Shown here: piece after piece, positions 1-6,341 of the stretch
Position numbering within the stretch: position 1 is the stretch's first letter
Layout of the letters: each line of letters starts with the position of its first letter
Assembly (NCBI GenBank): GCA_002256595.1
Contig: NOLC01000237.1
Location: 1-7,691, forward strand
Direction: 5' to 3'
Length of the DNA: 7,691 bases
Source of the DNA: Methanosaeta sp. NSP1
GTDB taxonomy: Archaea > Halobacteriota > Methanosarcinia > Methanotrichales > Methanotrichaceae
Notes under the pieces: generated by a model
Seen by the model: the letters and a program-made list of their open reading frames with translations, nothing else
What the model was told of the DNA's origin: nothing
Databases searched by the model: none
Program-made: the position numbers and the translations under genes

Positions 1-3000
1 CTTGCCCTTCTTGAAAGCCGCAATGCCCTTGGCCGCAGCGGAGGCGGCGGCGATGGTGGTGATGTAGGGCACCTTGTACTTGATGGCAGCTTTCCGGATA
101 TAGGAGTCGTCATACTGGCTGGCCTTGCCTATGGGGGTGTTGATCACCAGTTGAATCTGGCCGTTCTTGATGGCATCATCGATATTGGGCCGGCCTTCAT
201 GCAGCTTTAATATCAGATCCGATCTGATGCCGTTGTCGGCTAAAAACTCCTGGGTGCCCCGGGTGGCCTTGATCTCAAATCCCAAATCCAAAAATTGCCG
301 GGCCAGGCCCAAAACCCCGGAGCGATCCTTGCCCGCTACTGTGATCAGCACCGTGCCCTTCTCCGGCAGAGTCGATTTGGCCGCCTCCTCCGCCTTGTAA
401 AAGGCCATTCCGAAGGAGTCGGCCAGGCCCAAAACCTCGCCGGTGGACCTCATCTCCGGGCCCAGCAGGGGATCGACCTCAGGGAACATATTGAAGGGGA
501 AGACCGACTCCTTGACCCCGAAGTGGGGGATCTTCTTTTCCAAGAGGCTCATCTCCGCCAGGCTCCGGCCCATCATCAGCTCTGTGGCTATGCTGGCCAT
601 GGAGATATTGCAGACCTTGGAGACCAGGGGCACGGTGCGGGAAGCCCTGGGATTGGCCTCCAGGACATAGACCCTGTCTTCGGCCAGGGCATACTGCATG
701 TTCATAAGGCCCACCACCTTCAGCTCTCTGGCGATCCTCTGGGTGTATTCCTTTATGGTCTTCAGGTGCCGGTCAGGGATGCTCACCGGCGGTATGACGC
801 AGGCCGAGTCCCCGGAGTGGATGCCGGCCAGCTCGATGTGCTCCATCACCGCCGGAACAAAAGCTTCCCGGCCATCAGAAAGGGCATCGGCCTCCATCTC
901 CAGGGCATTGTCCAGGAAGCGGTCGATGAGTATGGGCCGCTCCGGTGTGACGTCAACAGCAGCCTGCACATACCTCTCCAGCATAGCTTCATCGAAGATG
1001 ACCTCCATGCCCCTGCCTCCCAAAACATAAGAGGGGCGGACCATGAGCGGATAGCCTATGCGGGCCGCCACCTCCCTTGCCTGCTCCAGGCTGCTGGCCA
1101 TCCCCGATTCGGGCATGGGGATTTTCATCTCCTCCATGATCTTCCTGAAGCGGTCCCGGTCCTCGGCCAGGTCTATGGCATCAACCGATGTCCCCAGGAT
1201 CTTCACCGGCTGCTCCTCCTCGTATATGCTCAAGACGTCCTCCACGGTGAGGGGCTCGAAGTAGAGCTTGTCCGAGGTATCATAGTCGGTGGATACAGTC
1301 TCCGGGTTGCAGTTGACCATGATGGTCTGATACCCCATGGCCCGGAGGGAGAAAGCGGCATGAACGCAGCAGTAGTCGAACTCAATTCCCTGGCCGATGC
1401 GGTTGGGCCCGCCTCCCAAAACCATGACCTTGCGCCGACTGCTGCCCTCCTTTTTATCCTGCTTTATCGATTCCTGAGCGCCTCCCTTTGCTCTTCCCGA
1501 GGGTCCGTTATAGGTTGAGAAATAGTAGGCCTGATCTTCCACCCCGCTCACGGGAACAGGCTCCCATGTCTCCACCATGCCTAAACTGGCTCTGGCCCGG
1601 CGTATATCCTTCTCCGGGACGGCCAGCAGCTTGGAGAGATATCTGTCGGCAAAGCCGTCCTTTTTGGCGGAGAGGAGAAGCTCGTCCGGTGGGACCCGGC
1701 CTCTATATTCCAGGATCTTCTCCTCCAGATCCACAAGCTGCTTCATCTGCTGGATAAACCAGGGCTTGATATGGGTCAAATCATAAAGCTCATCTATGGA
1801 TGCCCCTTTTCTCAGGGCCTCATACATGATGAACTGCCGCTCTGATGTGGCCTCCCTGAGCAGGCCCATGAGCTCGGATAGAGATCTCTTGTTGAAGTCC
1901 TTGGCAAAGCCCAGGCCGTAGCGGCCGTTCTCCAGGGAGCGGATGGCCTTCTGCAAAGCCTCCTTGTAGGTCTTGCCTATGCTCATGACCTCGCCCACCG
2001 CCTTCATCTGGGTGCCCAGTTTATCCTGCACCCCTCTGAACTTCTCGAAGGCCCAGCGGGGGAACTTGACCACTACATAATCCCCGGAGGGGGTATACTT
2101 CTCCAAGCTGCCATCCCGCCAGTAGGGTATCTCATCCAGGGTCAGGCCGCAGGCCAGCTTGGCCGAGATGAGGGCTATGGGAAATCCTGTGGCCTTGGAG
2201 GCCAGAGCAGAAGAGCGGGAGGTGCGGGGGTTGATCTCAATGACCACTACCCGTCCCGTTTTAGGATCGTGAGCGAACTGGATGTTGGTCCCGCCTATGA
2301 CCCGGATGGCCTCCACAATTCTATAGGAGTAGTCCTGCAGCTTCTTTTGCAGCGCCGGAGAAATGGTGAGCATGGGTGCAGTGCAGTAGGAGTCGCCGGT
2401 ATGAACTCCCATAGCATCCACATTCTCGATAAAGCAGACGGTGATCATCTGGTTCTTGGCATCGCGGACGACCTCCAGCTCCAGCTCCTCCCATCCCAGA
2501 ACGGATTCTTCGATCAGGATCTGGCCGATGAGGCTGGCAGCAATGCCCCGGCTGGCCACAGTGCGCAGCTCCTCCACATTGTAAACCAGCCCTCCCCCGG
2601 TGCCGCCCATGGTGTAAGCCGGTCGTACCACAACGGGATAGCCCAGGGCTGCTGCCACCGCCTCGGCATCCTCTACGCTGTAGACGGCTGTGCTCTCAGG
2701 CACCTCGATGCCCAGCTTGGCCATGGTCTCCTTGAAGGCGATGCGATCCTCTCCCCTCTCTATGGCATCGATCTCCACTCCGATCACCTTCACTCCAAAT
2801 TTGTCCAGGATGCCGGCATGGGCCAGCTCGGAGCTGAGGTTGAGCCCGGACTGGCCGCCCAGATTGGGCAGGATGGCATCAGGCCGCTCCTTTTCTATGA
2901 TCTGGGTCATTCTTTCCAGATTGAGGGGCTCGATATAGGTGATGTCGGCCATGGCCGGGTCAGTCATGATGGTAGCCGGATTGGAGTTGACCAGGACTAT

Positions 3001-3129
3001 CTTGTAGCCCAGGTCTCGCAGGGCCTTGCAGGCCTGGGTTCCGGAGTAATCGAATTCGCAGGCCTGGCCGATGACAATGGGGCCGGAGCCTATGATCATC
3101 ACCTTGCTGAAATCGTCTCGCTTCGCCAT
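1..3129 (-). CDS. carB: Carbamoyl-phosphate synthase large subunit, C-terminal end off the window
   Basis: CarB makes carbamoyl phosphate from bicarbonate, two ATP and ammonia supplied by CarA, feeding arginine and pyrimidine synthesis in the cytoplasm. 1043 codons are visible from ATG at 3129 (start MAKRDDFSKVMIIGSGP); about 15 C-terminal residues are probably missing, judging by E. coli CarB (1073 aa). The N-terminal half shows GSGPIVIGQ, LGGQSGLNL, the ATP-grasp loop RPAYTMGGTGGG (R169-G180), EESVLGW (from E207), and metal ligands Q284, E298 and N300. The C-terminal half shows GGGPNRIGQGIEFDYCCVH (from G572), RPSYVLGGRG (from R698) and EANPRASRTVP (E824, N826). The allosteric MGS domain follows from about residue 917. 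Two oddities are visible. The inter-domain linker (about 553-566) is extended and basic. Around residue 642 roughly 24 residues, including the conserved GGQT segment, are absent without a frameshift. carA is not immediately upstream. The identity is certain; activity is open. Confidence 0.97.
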   Translation of the reverse strand, partial: MAKRDDFSKVMIIGSGPIVIGQACEFDYSGTQACKALRDLGYKIVLVNSNPATIMTDPAMADITYIEPLNLERMTQIIEKERPDAILPNLGGQSGLNLSSELAHAGILDKFGVKVIGVEIDAIERGEDRIAFKETMAKLGIEVPESTAVYSVEDAEAVAAALGYPVVVRPAYTMGGTGGGLVYNVEELRTVASRGIAASLIGQILIEESVLGWEELELEVVRDAKNQMITVCFIENVDAMGVHTGDSYCTAPMLTISPALQKKLQDYSYRIVEAIRVIGGTNIQFAHDPKTGRVVVIEINPRTSRSSALASKATGFPIALISAKLACGLTLDEIPYWRDGSLEKYTPSGDYVVVKFPRWAFEKFRGVQDKLGTQMKAVGEVMSIGKTYKEALQKAIRSLENGRYGLGFAKDFNKRSLSELMGLLREATSERQFIMYEALRKGASIDELYDLTHIKPWFIQQMKQLVDLEEKILEYRGRVPPDELLLSAKKDGFADRYLSKLLAVPEKDIRRARASLGMVETWEPVPVSGVEDQAYYFSTYNGPSGRAKGGAQESIKQDKKEGSSRRKVMVLGGGPNRIGQGIEFDYCCVHAAFSLRAMGYQTIMVNCNPETVSTDYDTSDKLYFEPLTVEDVLSIYEEEQPVKILGTSVDAIDLAEDRDRFRKIMEEMKIPMPESGMASSLEQAREVAARIGYPLMVRPSYVLGGRGMEVIFDEAMLERYVQAAVDVTPERPILIDRFLDNALEMEADALSDGREAFVPAVMEHIELAGIHSGDSACVIPPVSIPDRHLKTIKEYTQRIARELKVVGLMNMQYALAEDRVYVLEANPRASRTVPLVSKVCNISMASIATELMMGRSLAEMSLLEKKIPHFGVKESVFPFNMFPEVDPLLGPEMRSTGEVLGLADSFGMAFYKAEEAAKSTLPEKGTVLITVAGKDRSGVLGLARQFLDLGFEIKATRGTQEFLADNGIRSDLILKLHEGRPNIDDAIKNGQIQLVINTPIGKASQYDDSYIRKAAIKYKVPYITTIAAASAAAKGIAAFKKGK

Positions 3130-3186
3130 GATCGCCACTCTTCGGATTTTATGCTCTTAAGCTTACCTGTTAGCCTTCCTTGATCC

Positions 3187-3245
3187 ATTGATAATATCGC
3201 TCAGTCCCACGATCATTTTAATCGTGGATTGTGCTATTGATAATA
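3187..3245. repeat. Hairpin flanked by a 10-base direct repeat (possible operator)
   Basis: ATTGATAATA occurs at 3187-3196 and again at 3236-3245. Between them is a perfect inverted repeat, CCACGAT (3207-3213) and ATCGTGG (3221-3227), with a 7-base loop. The repeats sit nearly symmetrically, 10 bases left and 8 bases right of the hairpin. The second repeat is embedded in CTATTGATAATAG, itself an imperfect palindrome. The position, about 60-115 bases upstream of the carB start in a divergent promoter region, suggests a regulator binding site or a carB 5' leader structure. This is inference; there is no match to a named operator. Confidence 0.4.
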
Positions 3246-3307
3246 GTCAAAGGATTTCGGATTTTTCGGGATAGTTTGAAATACGATAATAATGATATGC
3301 TAAAGAA

Positions 3308-3314
3308 AAGGAGG
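3308..3314 (+). promoter_or_regulatory. Ribosome binding site of the damaged sulfatase 1 leader
   Basis: AAGGAGG is followed by exactly 10 bases and then TTA at 3325-3327. The second sulfatase has GGAGG, also followed by 10 bases and then a TTG start. The site is therefore a conserved Shine-Dalgarno whose start codon appears to have mutated from TTG to TTA. The next in-frame ATG (3346) lies 31 bases away, too far for this site. Confidence 0.65.
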
Positions 3315-3324
3315 AATATAAATT

Positions 3325-3525
3325 TTAAAACAAGCGACTATTACAATGGCTTTTCTGGTTTTTTTATTCGCAATAGTGGCATCAGACGGCTTTTCTGCAG
3401 ATAACAGCAATTCTGCGGCAGCACCAGATGCTTTGGCGATTTCAGACAGCCAATTAGTCAGCCAGACGTTGGCAGCCGATGCCAGGGGCAGCACCAGCAG
3501 CGGCTCGCTGGAAAATCCTGGCTAG
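3325..3525 (+). pseudogene. Degraded secretion leader of sulfatase 1, ending at an in-frame TAG
   Basis: Codons from 3325 read TTA-KQATITMAFLVFLFAIVAS, a typical signal peptide (positive start, hydrophobic core), then a Ser/Ala-rich linker. The stretch is about 85% identical in DNA to the leader of sulfatase 2. Two lesions are visible. The initiation codon is TTA where the paralogue has TTG, with TAA directly upstream in frame (3319-3321). The frame is also interrupted by TAG at 3523-3525. After the TAG the same frame continues without interruption (ERVLVIQSANSES and on) into the catalytic domain at 3610. Relative to the paralogue, about 29 codons are missing next to the TAG, which aligns with a Lys AAG. 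Alternatives are TAG readthrough or pyrrolysine insertion with a non-standard ATT/TTA start, or initiation at ATG 3346 giving a 59-residue secreted peptide. A pseudogenised leader is the simplest reading. Confidence 0.7.
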
Positions 3526-3609
3526 GAGAGAGTCCTGGTCATCCAGTCTGCAAATAGCGAATCTGCGTCCGCTTCTTCTCAGGGCGGAACTGAAACGGCC
3601 ACGAAATGT

Positions 3610-5853
3610 GTGCCTCAGATTGGCCTGACTTATGCCGACTCTACTCCATGTCCCATTGAGACGGTAAAAGCTCCCAAGGGATCACCCAACGTGGTTTTCC
3701 TGGTTCTTGATGACATTGGATATGGCAGCCTTGGATGTTTCGGCGGACCTGTCGACACTCCAAATATAGATCGATTGGCTCAGGGTGGGCTCAGGTACAC
3801 CAACTTCCACACCACAGGCATATGCTCTCCGACCCGCGCCTGCATGCTCACGGGCAGAAACCTTCATTCTGTAGGTGTCGGCTCTCTCATGGAGTTTGCA
3901 TCAGGATACCCCGGATACACGACCTACCTGTCCAAAGAGGCAGCCACCATGCCAGAGATGCTGGTCAAGCAGGGGTACGATACCTACTGCGTAGGCAAGT
4001 GGCACCTGGCTCCTTCCGGCTCTATCAATGCAGCAGGGCCTTACGATCAGTGGCCCATGGGCAGGGGATTCGAGAGATTCTATGGGTTCCTGGAGTCTCA
4101 CACCAGCCAGTGGTATCCTGACCTGGTTTCCGGCACCACCCGCATAAGCCCGCCCTCCACCCCAGAGCAGGGTTATCATCTCTCCAAGGACCTGGTGAAC
4201 CAGTCTATACAGTATATTAGCGACGGCAAATCCCTGCAACCGGATAAGCCCTTCTTCTTATACCTGGCCTTCGGCGCAGGTCACTGGCCCCACCACGTTC
4301 CCCAGGCCTACATCGACAAGTACAAGGGCAAATTCGATATGGGCTGGGATGCTATGAGGAATGAAACTCTGGCCAGAGAGAAGGAATTGGGTGTCGTGCC
4401 CGAGAACACCGATCTGCCCCCACGTGACCAGTGGGTCAAGGCCTGGGACAGCCTAACTGCAGACGAGAAGGAAGTTTATGCCAGGTTTGCCGAGGTTCAC
4501 GCCGCGTACATCGATTACACCGATGAGCAGATCGGAAGGTTCCTGGATTACCTGGAAGACAGCGGCCAGCTCAATAACACCATGATCGTGGTGATATCGG
4601 ATAACGGCGCATCTCCAGAGGGCGACGCTAACGGCTGGACTAACATGGTCATGTGGGCAAATACGATATCCGAAGGCGGAGACTCGTCCGGTTTCCAGGA
4701 TAACTTCCTGCCCATTCCAAATATTACAAACATGAGCACCATGCTCTCCAAGATCGATGAGATCGGAGGACCCCTGTCCTACCCAACCTATCCTCTGGGA
4801 TGGGCCATGGCCGACAATACTCCCAACAAGCTCTACAAGTGGACCAGCCATGAAGGGGGAACCCACGATCCCATGATCATCTACTGGCCGGACGGCATCA
4901 AAGATGGAAACAGTATCCGTTCGCAGTTCTGTCATGCCATCGATATAGTCCCAACTGTCTTGGAGGTCCTGAACTTCGATGCTCCTGAGGTTTATAACGG
5001 CGTCACCCAGATGCCGGTGGAAGGAATTAGCCTGGCTTATACCTTCGCCAATGCCACCGAGCCAACCCACAAGAAGGTCCAGTACTTTGAGATGATGGGC
5101 ACCCGGGCTATATGGTACGACGGCTGGAAAGCAGTGGCCTTCCACCACCTGGACGCAGGCCCCGACTTCCAAAACGATACCTGGGAGCTGTACAACCTCA
5201 GCAATGATGCCTCTGAGGCTCACGACCTGGCGGCTCAATACCCTGCCAAGCTGGAAGAGATGCAAGATCGCTGGTGGGCCGAGGCCAGCAAATACAACGT
5301 CCTGCCTCTGGACGACCGCGCCCACGCCAGGTACTCCGCTCTCCAGGAGAGGGGAATATCAAACTTCACCTATCTGCCCGGAGTAGAGAAGATCATGGAG
5401 CCGGCTATCCCGGATACGCGCAACAGCTCCTACACCTTGACTGCGTACGTAAACAACTCCGGGAACGATAGCCAAGGGGTTCTCTTCTCCATTGGAGGCC
5501 GGTTTGCGGGGCTTTCGCTTTACGTCAAGGACAGGCACCTGATCTTCGATTACAACCTCTTCGGTATGAAGCATTATGTCATCACTTCGGACGATGAGGT
5601 TCCTGAAGGAATGGCCACCCTGGGCTTCGAGTTCAAGAAGACCGGCAGATGGACGGGCGAAGGCACTCTCTTCATCAACCGCAAAGAGGTAGGGAGTGGG
5701 GATATTACCTACACCGTACCGGGACGCTACTCATTTGAGGAAGGCTTGGAGGTTGGAAAAGATCCACAGACCCCGGTAAGCAATGATTACCAGAGCCCGT
5801 TTGAGTACAACGGAGATCTGGAGAAGGTGGTAATGACGGTCGCTAACGACTGA
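3610..5853 (+). CDS. Type I (formylglycine) sulfatase, AtsA/AtsD-like, without an intact signal peptide
   Basis: Predicted hydrolase of sulfate esters; the natural substrate is unknown. The longest uninterrupted frame begins at GTG 3610 (747 aa). Alkaline-phosphatase-fold sulfatase signatures are complete: metal ligands D34/D35 in VLDDIG, nucleophile motif C72-S-P-T-R76 (Cys to formylglycine), K130/H132 in GKWHL, H225 in GAGHWPHHVP, D331/N332 in VISDNGA, and K410 with H414 in YKWTSHEGG. Residues of about 510-600 match the family's WELYNLSND/AHDLA/NVLPLDDR region, and the last 130 or so look like a beta-rich C-terminal domain. GTG has no good ribosome binding site. It also cuts off a Cys (TGT 3607) that, with C14, is paired in the paralogue, so the true protein probably began upstream. 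Twelve N-x-S/T sequons suggest an ancestor that was exported and glycosylated. The gene stands alone between its leader and a terminator. The sulfatase family is certain; expression and localisation are uncertain. Confidence 0.9.
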   Translation: MPQIGLTYADSTPCPIETVKAPKGSPNVVFLVLDDIGYGSLGCFGGPVDTPNIDRLAQGGLRYTNFHTTGICSPTRACMLTGRNLHSVGVGSLMEFASGYPGYTTYLSKEAATMPEMLVKQGYDTYCVGKWHLAPSGSINAAGPYDQWPMGRGFERFYGFLESHTSQWYPDLVSGTTRISPPSTPEQGYHLSKDLVNQSIQYISDGKSLQPDKPFFLYLAFGAGHWPHHVPQAYIDKYKGKFDMGWDAMRNETLAREKELGVVPENTDLPPRDQWVKAWDSLTADEKEVYARFAEVHAAYIDYTDEQIGRFLDYLEDSGQLNNTMIVVISDNGASPEGDANGWTNMVMWANTISEGGDSSGFQDNFLPIPNITNMSTMLSKIDEIGGPLSYPTYPLGWAMADNTPNKLYKWTSHEGGTHDPMIIYWPDGIKDGNSIRSQFCHAIDIVPTVLEVLNFDAPEVYNGVTQMPVEGISLAYTFANATEPTHKKVQYFEMMGTRAIWYDGWKAVAFHHLDAGPDFQNDTWELYNLSNDASEAHDLAAQYPAKLEEMQDRWWAEASKYNVLPLDDRAHARYSALQERGISNFTYLPGVEKIMEPAIPDTRNSSYTLTAYVNNSGNDSQGVLFSIGGRFAGLSLYVKDRHLIFDYNLFGMKHYVITSDDEVPEGMATLGFEFKKTGRWTGEGTLFINRKEVGSGDITYTVPGRYSFEEGLEVGKDPQTPVSNDYQSPFEYNGDLEKVVMTVAND

Positions 5854-5860
5854 ACACTGG

Positions 5861-5898
5861 GAATAGGCAGTCTACCAAGACTGTCTATTCTCATTTTT
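5861..5898 (+). terminator. Hairpin and T-run terminator of sulfatase 1
   Basis: Starting 7 bases after the TGA stop, GAATAGGCAGTC (5861-5872) pairs with GACTGTCTATTC (5879-5890): 12 base pairs with one G-U, closed by a 6-base loop. A T5 run at 5894-5898 and further T-rich sequence follow. This has the form of an intrinsic terminator, and in archaea the T-rich tail alone would also terminate. It implies sulfatase 2 is transcribed separately. Confidence 0.8.
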
Positions 5899-5937
5899 AT
5901 AATTTAACTTTATTTATATCCATTGGCTATAGGCCTA

Positions 5938-6099
5938 TTAATCCACGTCTTCAGAGATTATATTAACCAGGAAGGGCATGGCCGCGCAGAGTTCACCGTA
6001 TATGCCAATAGCGCAGCTACATTCAGCCGATATTAGAGCAATAGGCGCATCGGTGCTGGCCAGAACAGTATAATGGGTATCAGGGCGCTTATCCAACAT
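5938..6099 (-). CDS. Possible small hypothetical protein or gene remnant
   Basis: ATG at 6099 opens a 53-residue frame (start MLDKRPDTHYTVLAST, end NIISEDVD) closing at TAA 5938-5940. The same frame continues upstream of the ATG, past a TAA at 6106-6108, for another 34 codons back to 6210 (including ENAWIVVDGLELP). The composition looks protein-like on both sides of that stop, suggesting a decayed gene rather than a complete one. No strong ribosome binding site precedes the ATG, no family was recognised, and chance is a real alternative. Confidence 0.2.
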   Translation of the reverse strand: MLDKRPDTHYTVLASTDAPIALISAECSCAIGIYGELCAAMPFLVNIISEDVD

Positions 6100-6202
6100 C
6101 CGGCCTTAAGTTCTGGCACATAAGCTAGGCCTGGCGCTTGGCTTCTCTGCATTTCTTGGTAGCTCGAGGCCATCTACCACTATCCAGGCATTTTCATCAA
6201 GA

Positions 6203-6229
6203 CTAAGATTTTATCTTGAAAATCCTTAG
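6203..6229. repeat. Imperfect inverted repeat in the spacer
   Basis: CTAAGATTTT (6203-6212) pairs with AAAATCCTTAG (6219-6229), giving 10 base pairs with one bulged C and a 6-base loop. It lies about 40 bases before the TATA-like element of sulfatase 2. No T-run follows on the plus strand. Its role is unknown. Confidence 0.35.
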
Positions 6230-6268
6230 GCAAGAGTAGCCCTGATGCCGAGCCTTTAGGATTATGAA

Positions 6269-6282
6269 CTAAAAAATATATT
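6269..6282 (+). promoter_or_regulatory. Putative archaeal TATA element of sulfatase 2
   Basis: CTAAAAAATATATT resembles an archaeal TATA box. If transcription starts about 25 bases downstream, near 6303, it leaves a leader of about 40 bases containing the GGAGG site. A second A/T stretch, ATAAATACATATATG at 6291-6305, is an alternative but lies close to the ribosome binding site. The call rests on composition and spacing only. Confidence 0.4.
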
Positions 6283-6326
6283 CAAGAAAGATAAATACAT
6301 ATATGATAATGATGCATTAATGATTT

Positions 6327-6331
6327 GGAGG
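6327..6331 (+). promoter_or_regulatory. Ribosome binding site that fixes the TTG start of sulfatase 2
   Basis: GGAGG followed by a 10-base spacer points to TTG at 6342. That start gives MKQATIFMTFLIFLFAIVAS, a proper signal peptide with a Lys near the N-terminus. The alternative ATG at 6363 would remove the charged start and lies too far from the site. Confidence 0.7.
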
Positions 6332-6341
6332 AATACAAATT

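Larger units (their letters stand above)
3130..3324. other. Divergent intergenic region between carB and sulfatase 1
   Basis: This A/T-rich gap separates carB (minus) from the sulfatase 1 leader (plus), so it should hold promoters for both. No gene was found in it. It contains a 7-bp stem hairpin flanked by two copies of a 10-base direct repeat, and an AAGGAGG ribosome binding site at its right end. A weak TATA-like stretch on the plus strand (TTTGAAATAC, 3275-3284) lies about 30 bases before that site. No clear archaeal TATA box was identified for carB, although ATTAAAAT on the minus strand within the hairpin loop area is a possibility. Confidence 0.6.
5899..6268. other. Spacer between the two sulfatases, no convincing gene
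   Basis: About 370 bases without a well-supported gene. The left part is A/T rich; the middle has ordinary base composition and could be decayed coding sequence. On the minus strand one frame runs from 6210 to 5938, interrupted by a single TAA. There is also an imperfect inverted repeat at 6203-6229. No transposase motif, tRNA or terminal inverted repeat was recognised. Confidence 0.5.

Noticed and set aside
295..1518. Long plus-strand open frame (407 codons) over carB
   Set aside because: It is antisense to carB, whose minus-strand frame has family motifs throughout. The plus frame is rich in His, Gly and Leu in a way typical of the complement of high-GC coding DNA, and shows no domain.
2269..3183. 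Plus-strand open frame (304 codons) over the 5' half of carB
   Set aside because: It is antisense to the N-terminal synthetase half and reflects codon bias of the real gene; no motif and no ribosome binding site.
3300..3494. Minus-strand frame opposite the sulfatase 1 leader, with a similar frame opposite the sulfatase 2 leader (6317-6646)
   Set aside because: The two antisense peptides resemble each other, which looks like conservation. This follows simply from the conserved sense leader; no ribosome binding site or independent support was found.
3346..3525. ATG 3346 to TAG 3523 as an independent 59-residue secreted peptide gene
   Set aside because: It lies 31 bases from the ribosome binding site, lacks the charged signal-peptide start, and aligns throughout with the leader of a longer protein. 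A broken leader is the better explanation.
3735..4121. Plus-strand alternative frame within sulfatase 1, with a counterpart in sulfatase 2 (6737-7135)
   Set aside because: These are out-of-frame shadows of the catalytic domain. Their similarity to each other is explained by homology of the true frames.
4453..5325. Minus-strand open frame (290 codons) within sulfatase 1
   Set aside because: It lies entirely opposite a frame that carries sulfatase catalytic motifs, and has no recognisable domain.
5899..6268. Insertion sequence or transposon remnant between the sulfatases
   Set aside because: No terminal inverted repeats, target-site duplication or transposase motif could be recognised; the single inverted repeat at 6203-6229 is not enough.
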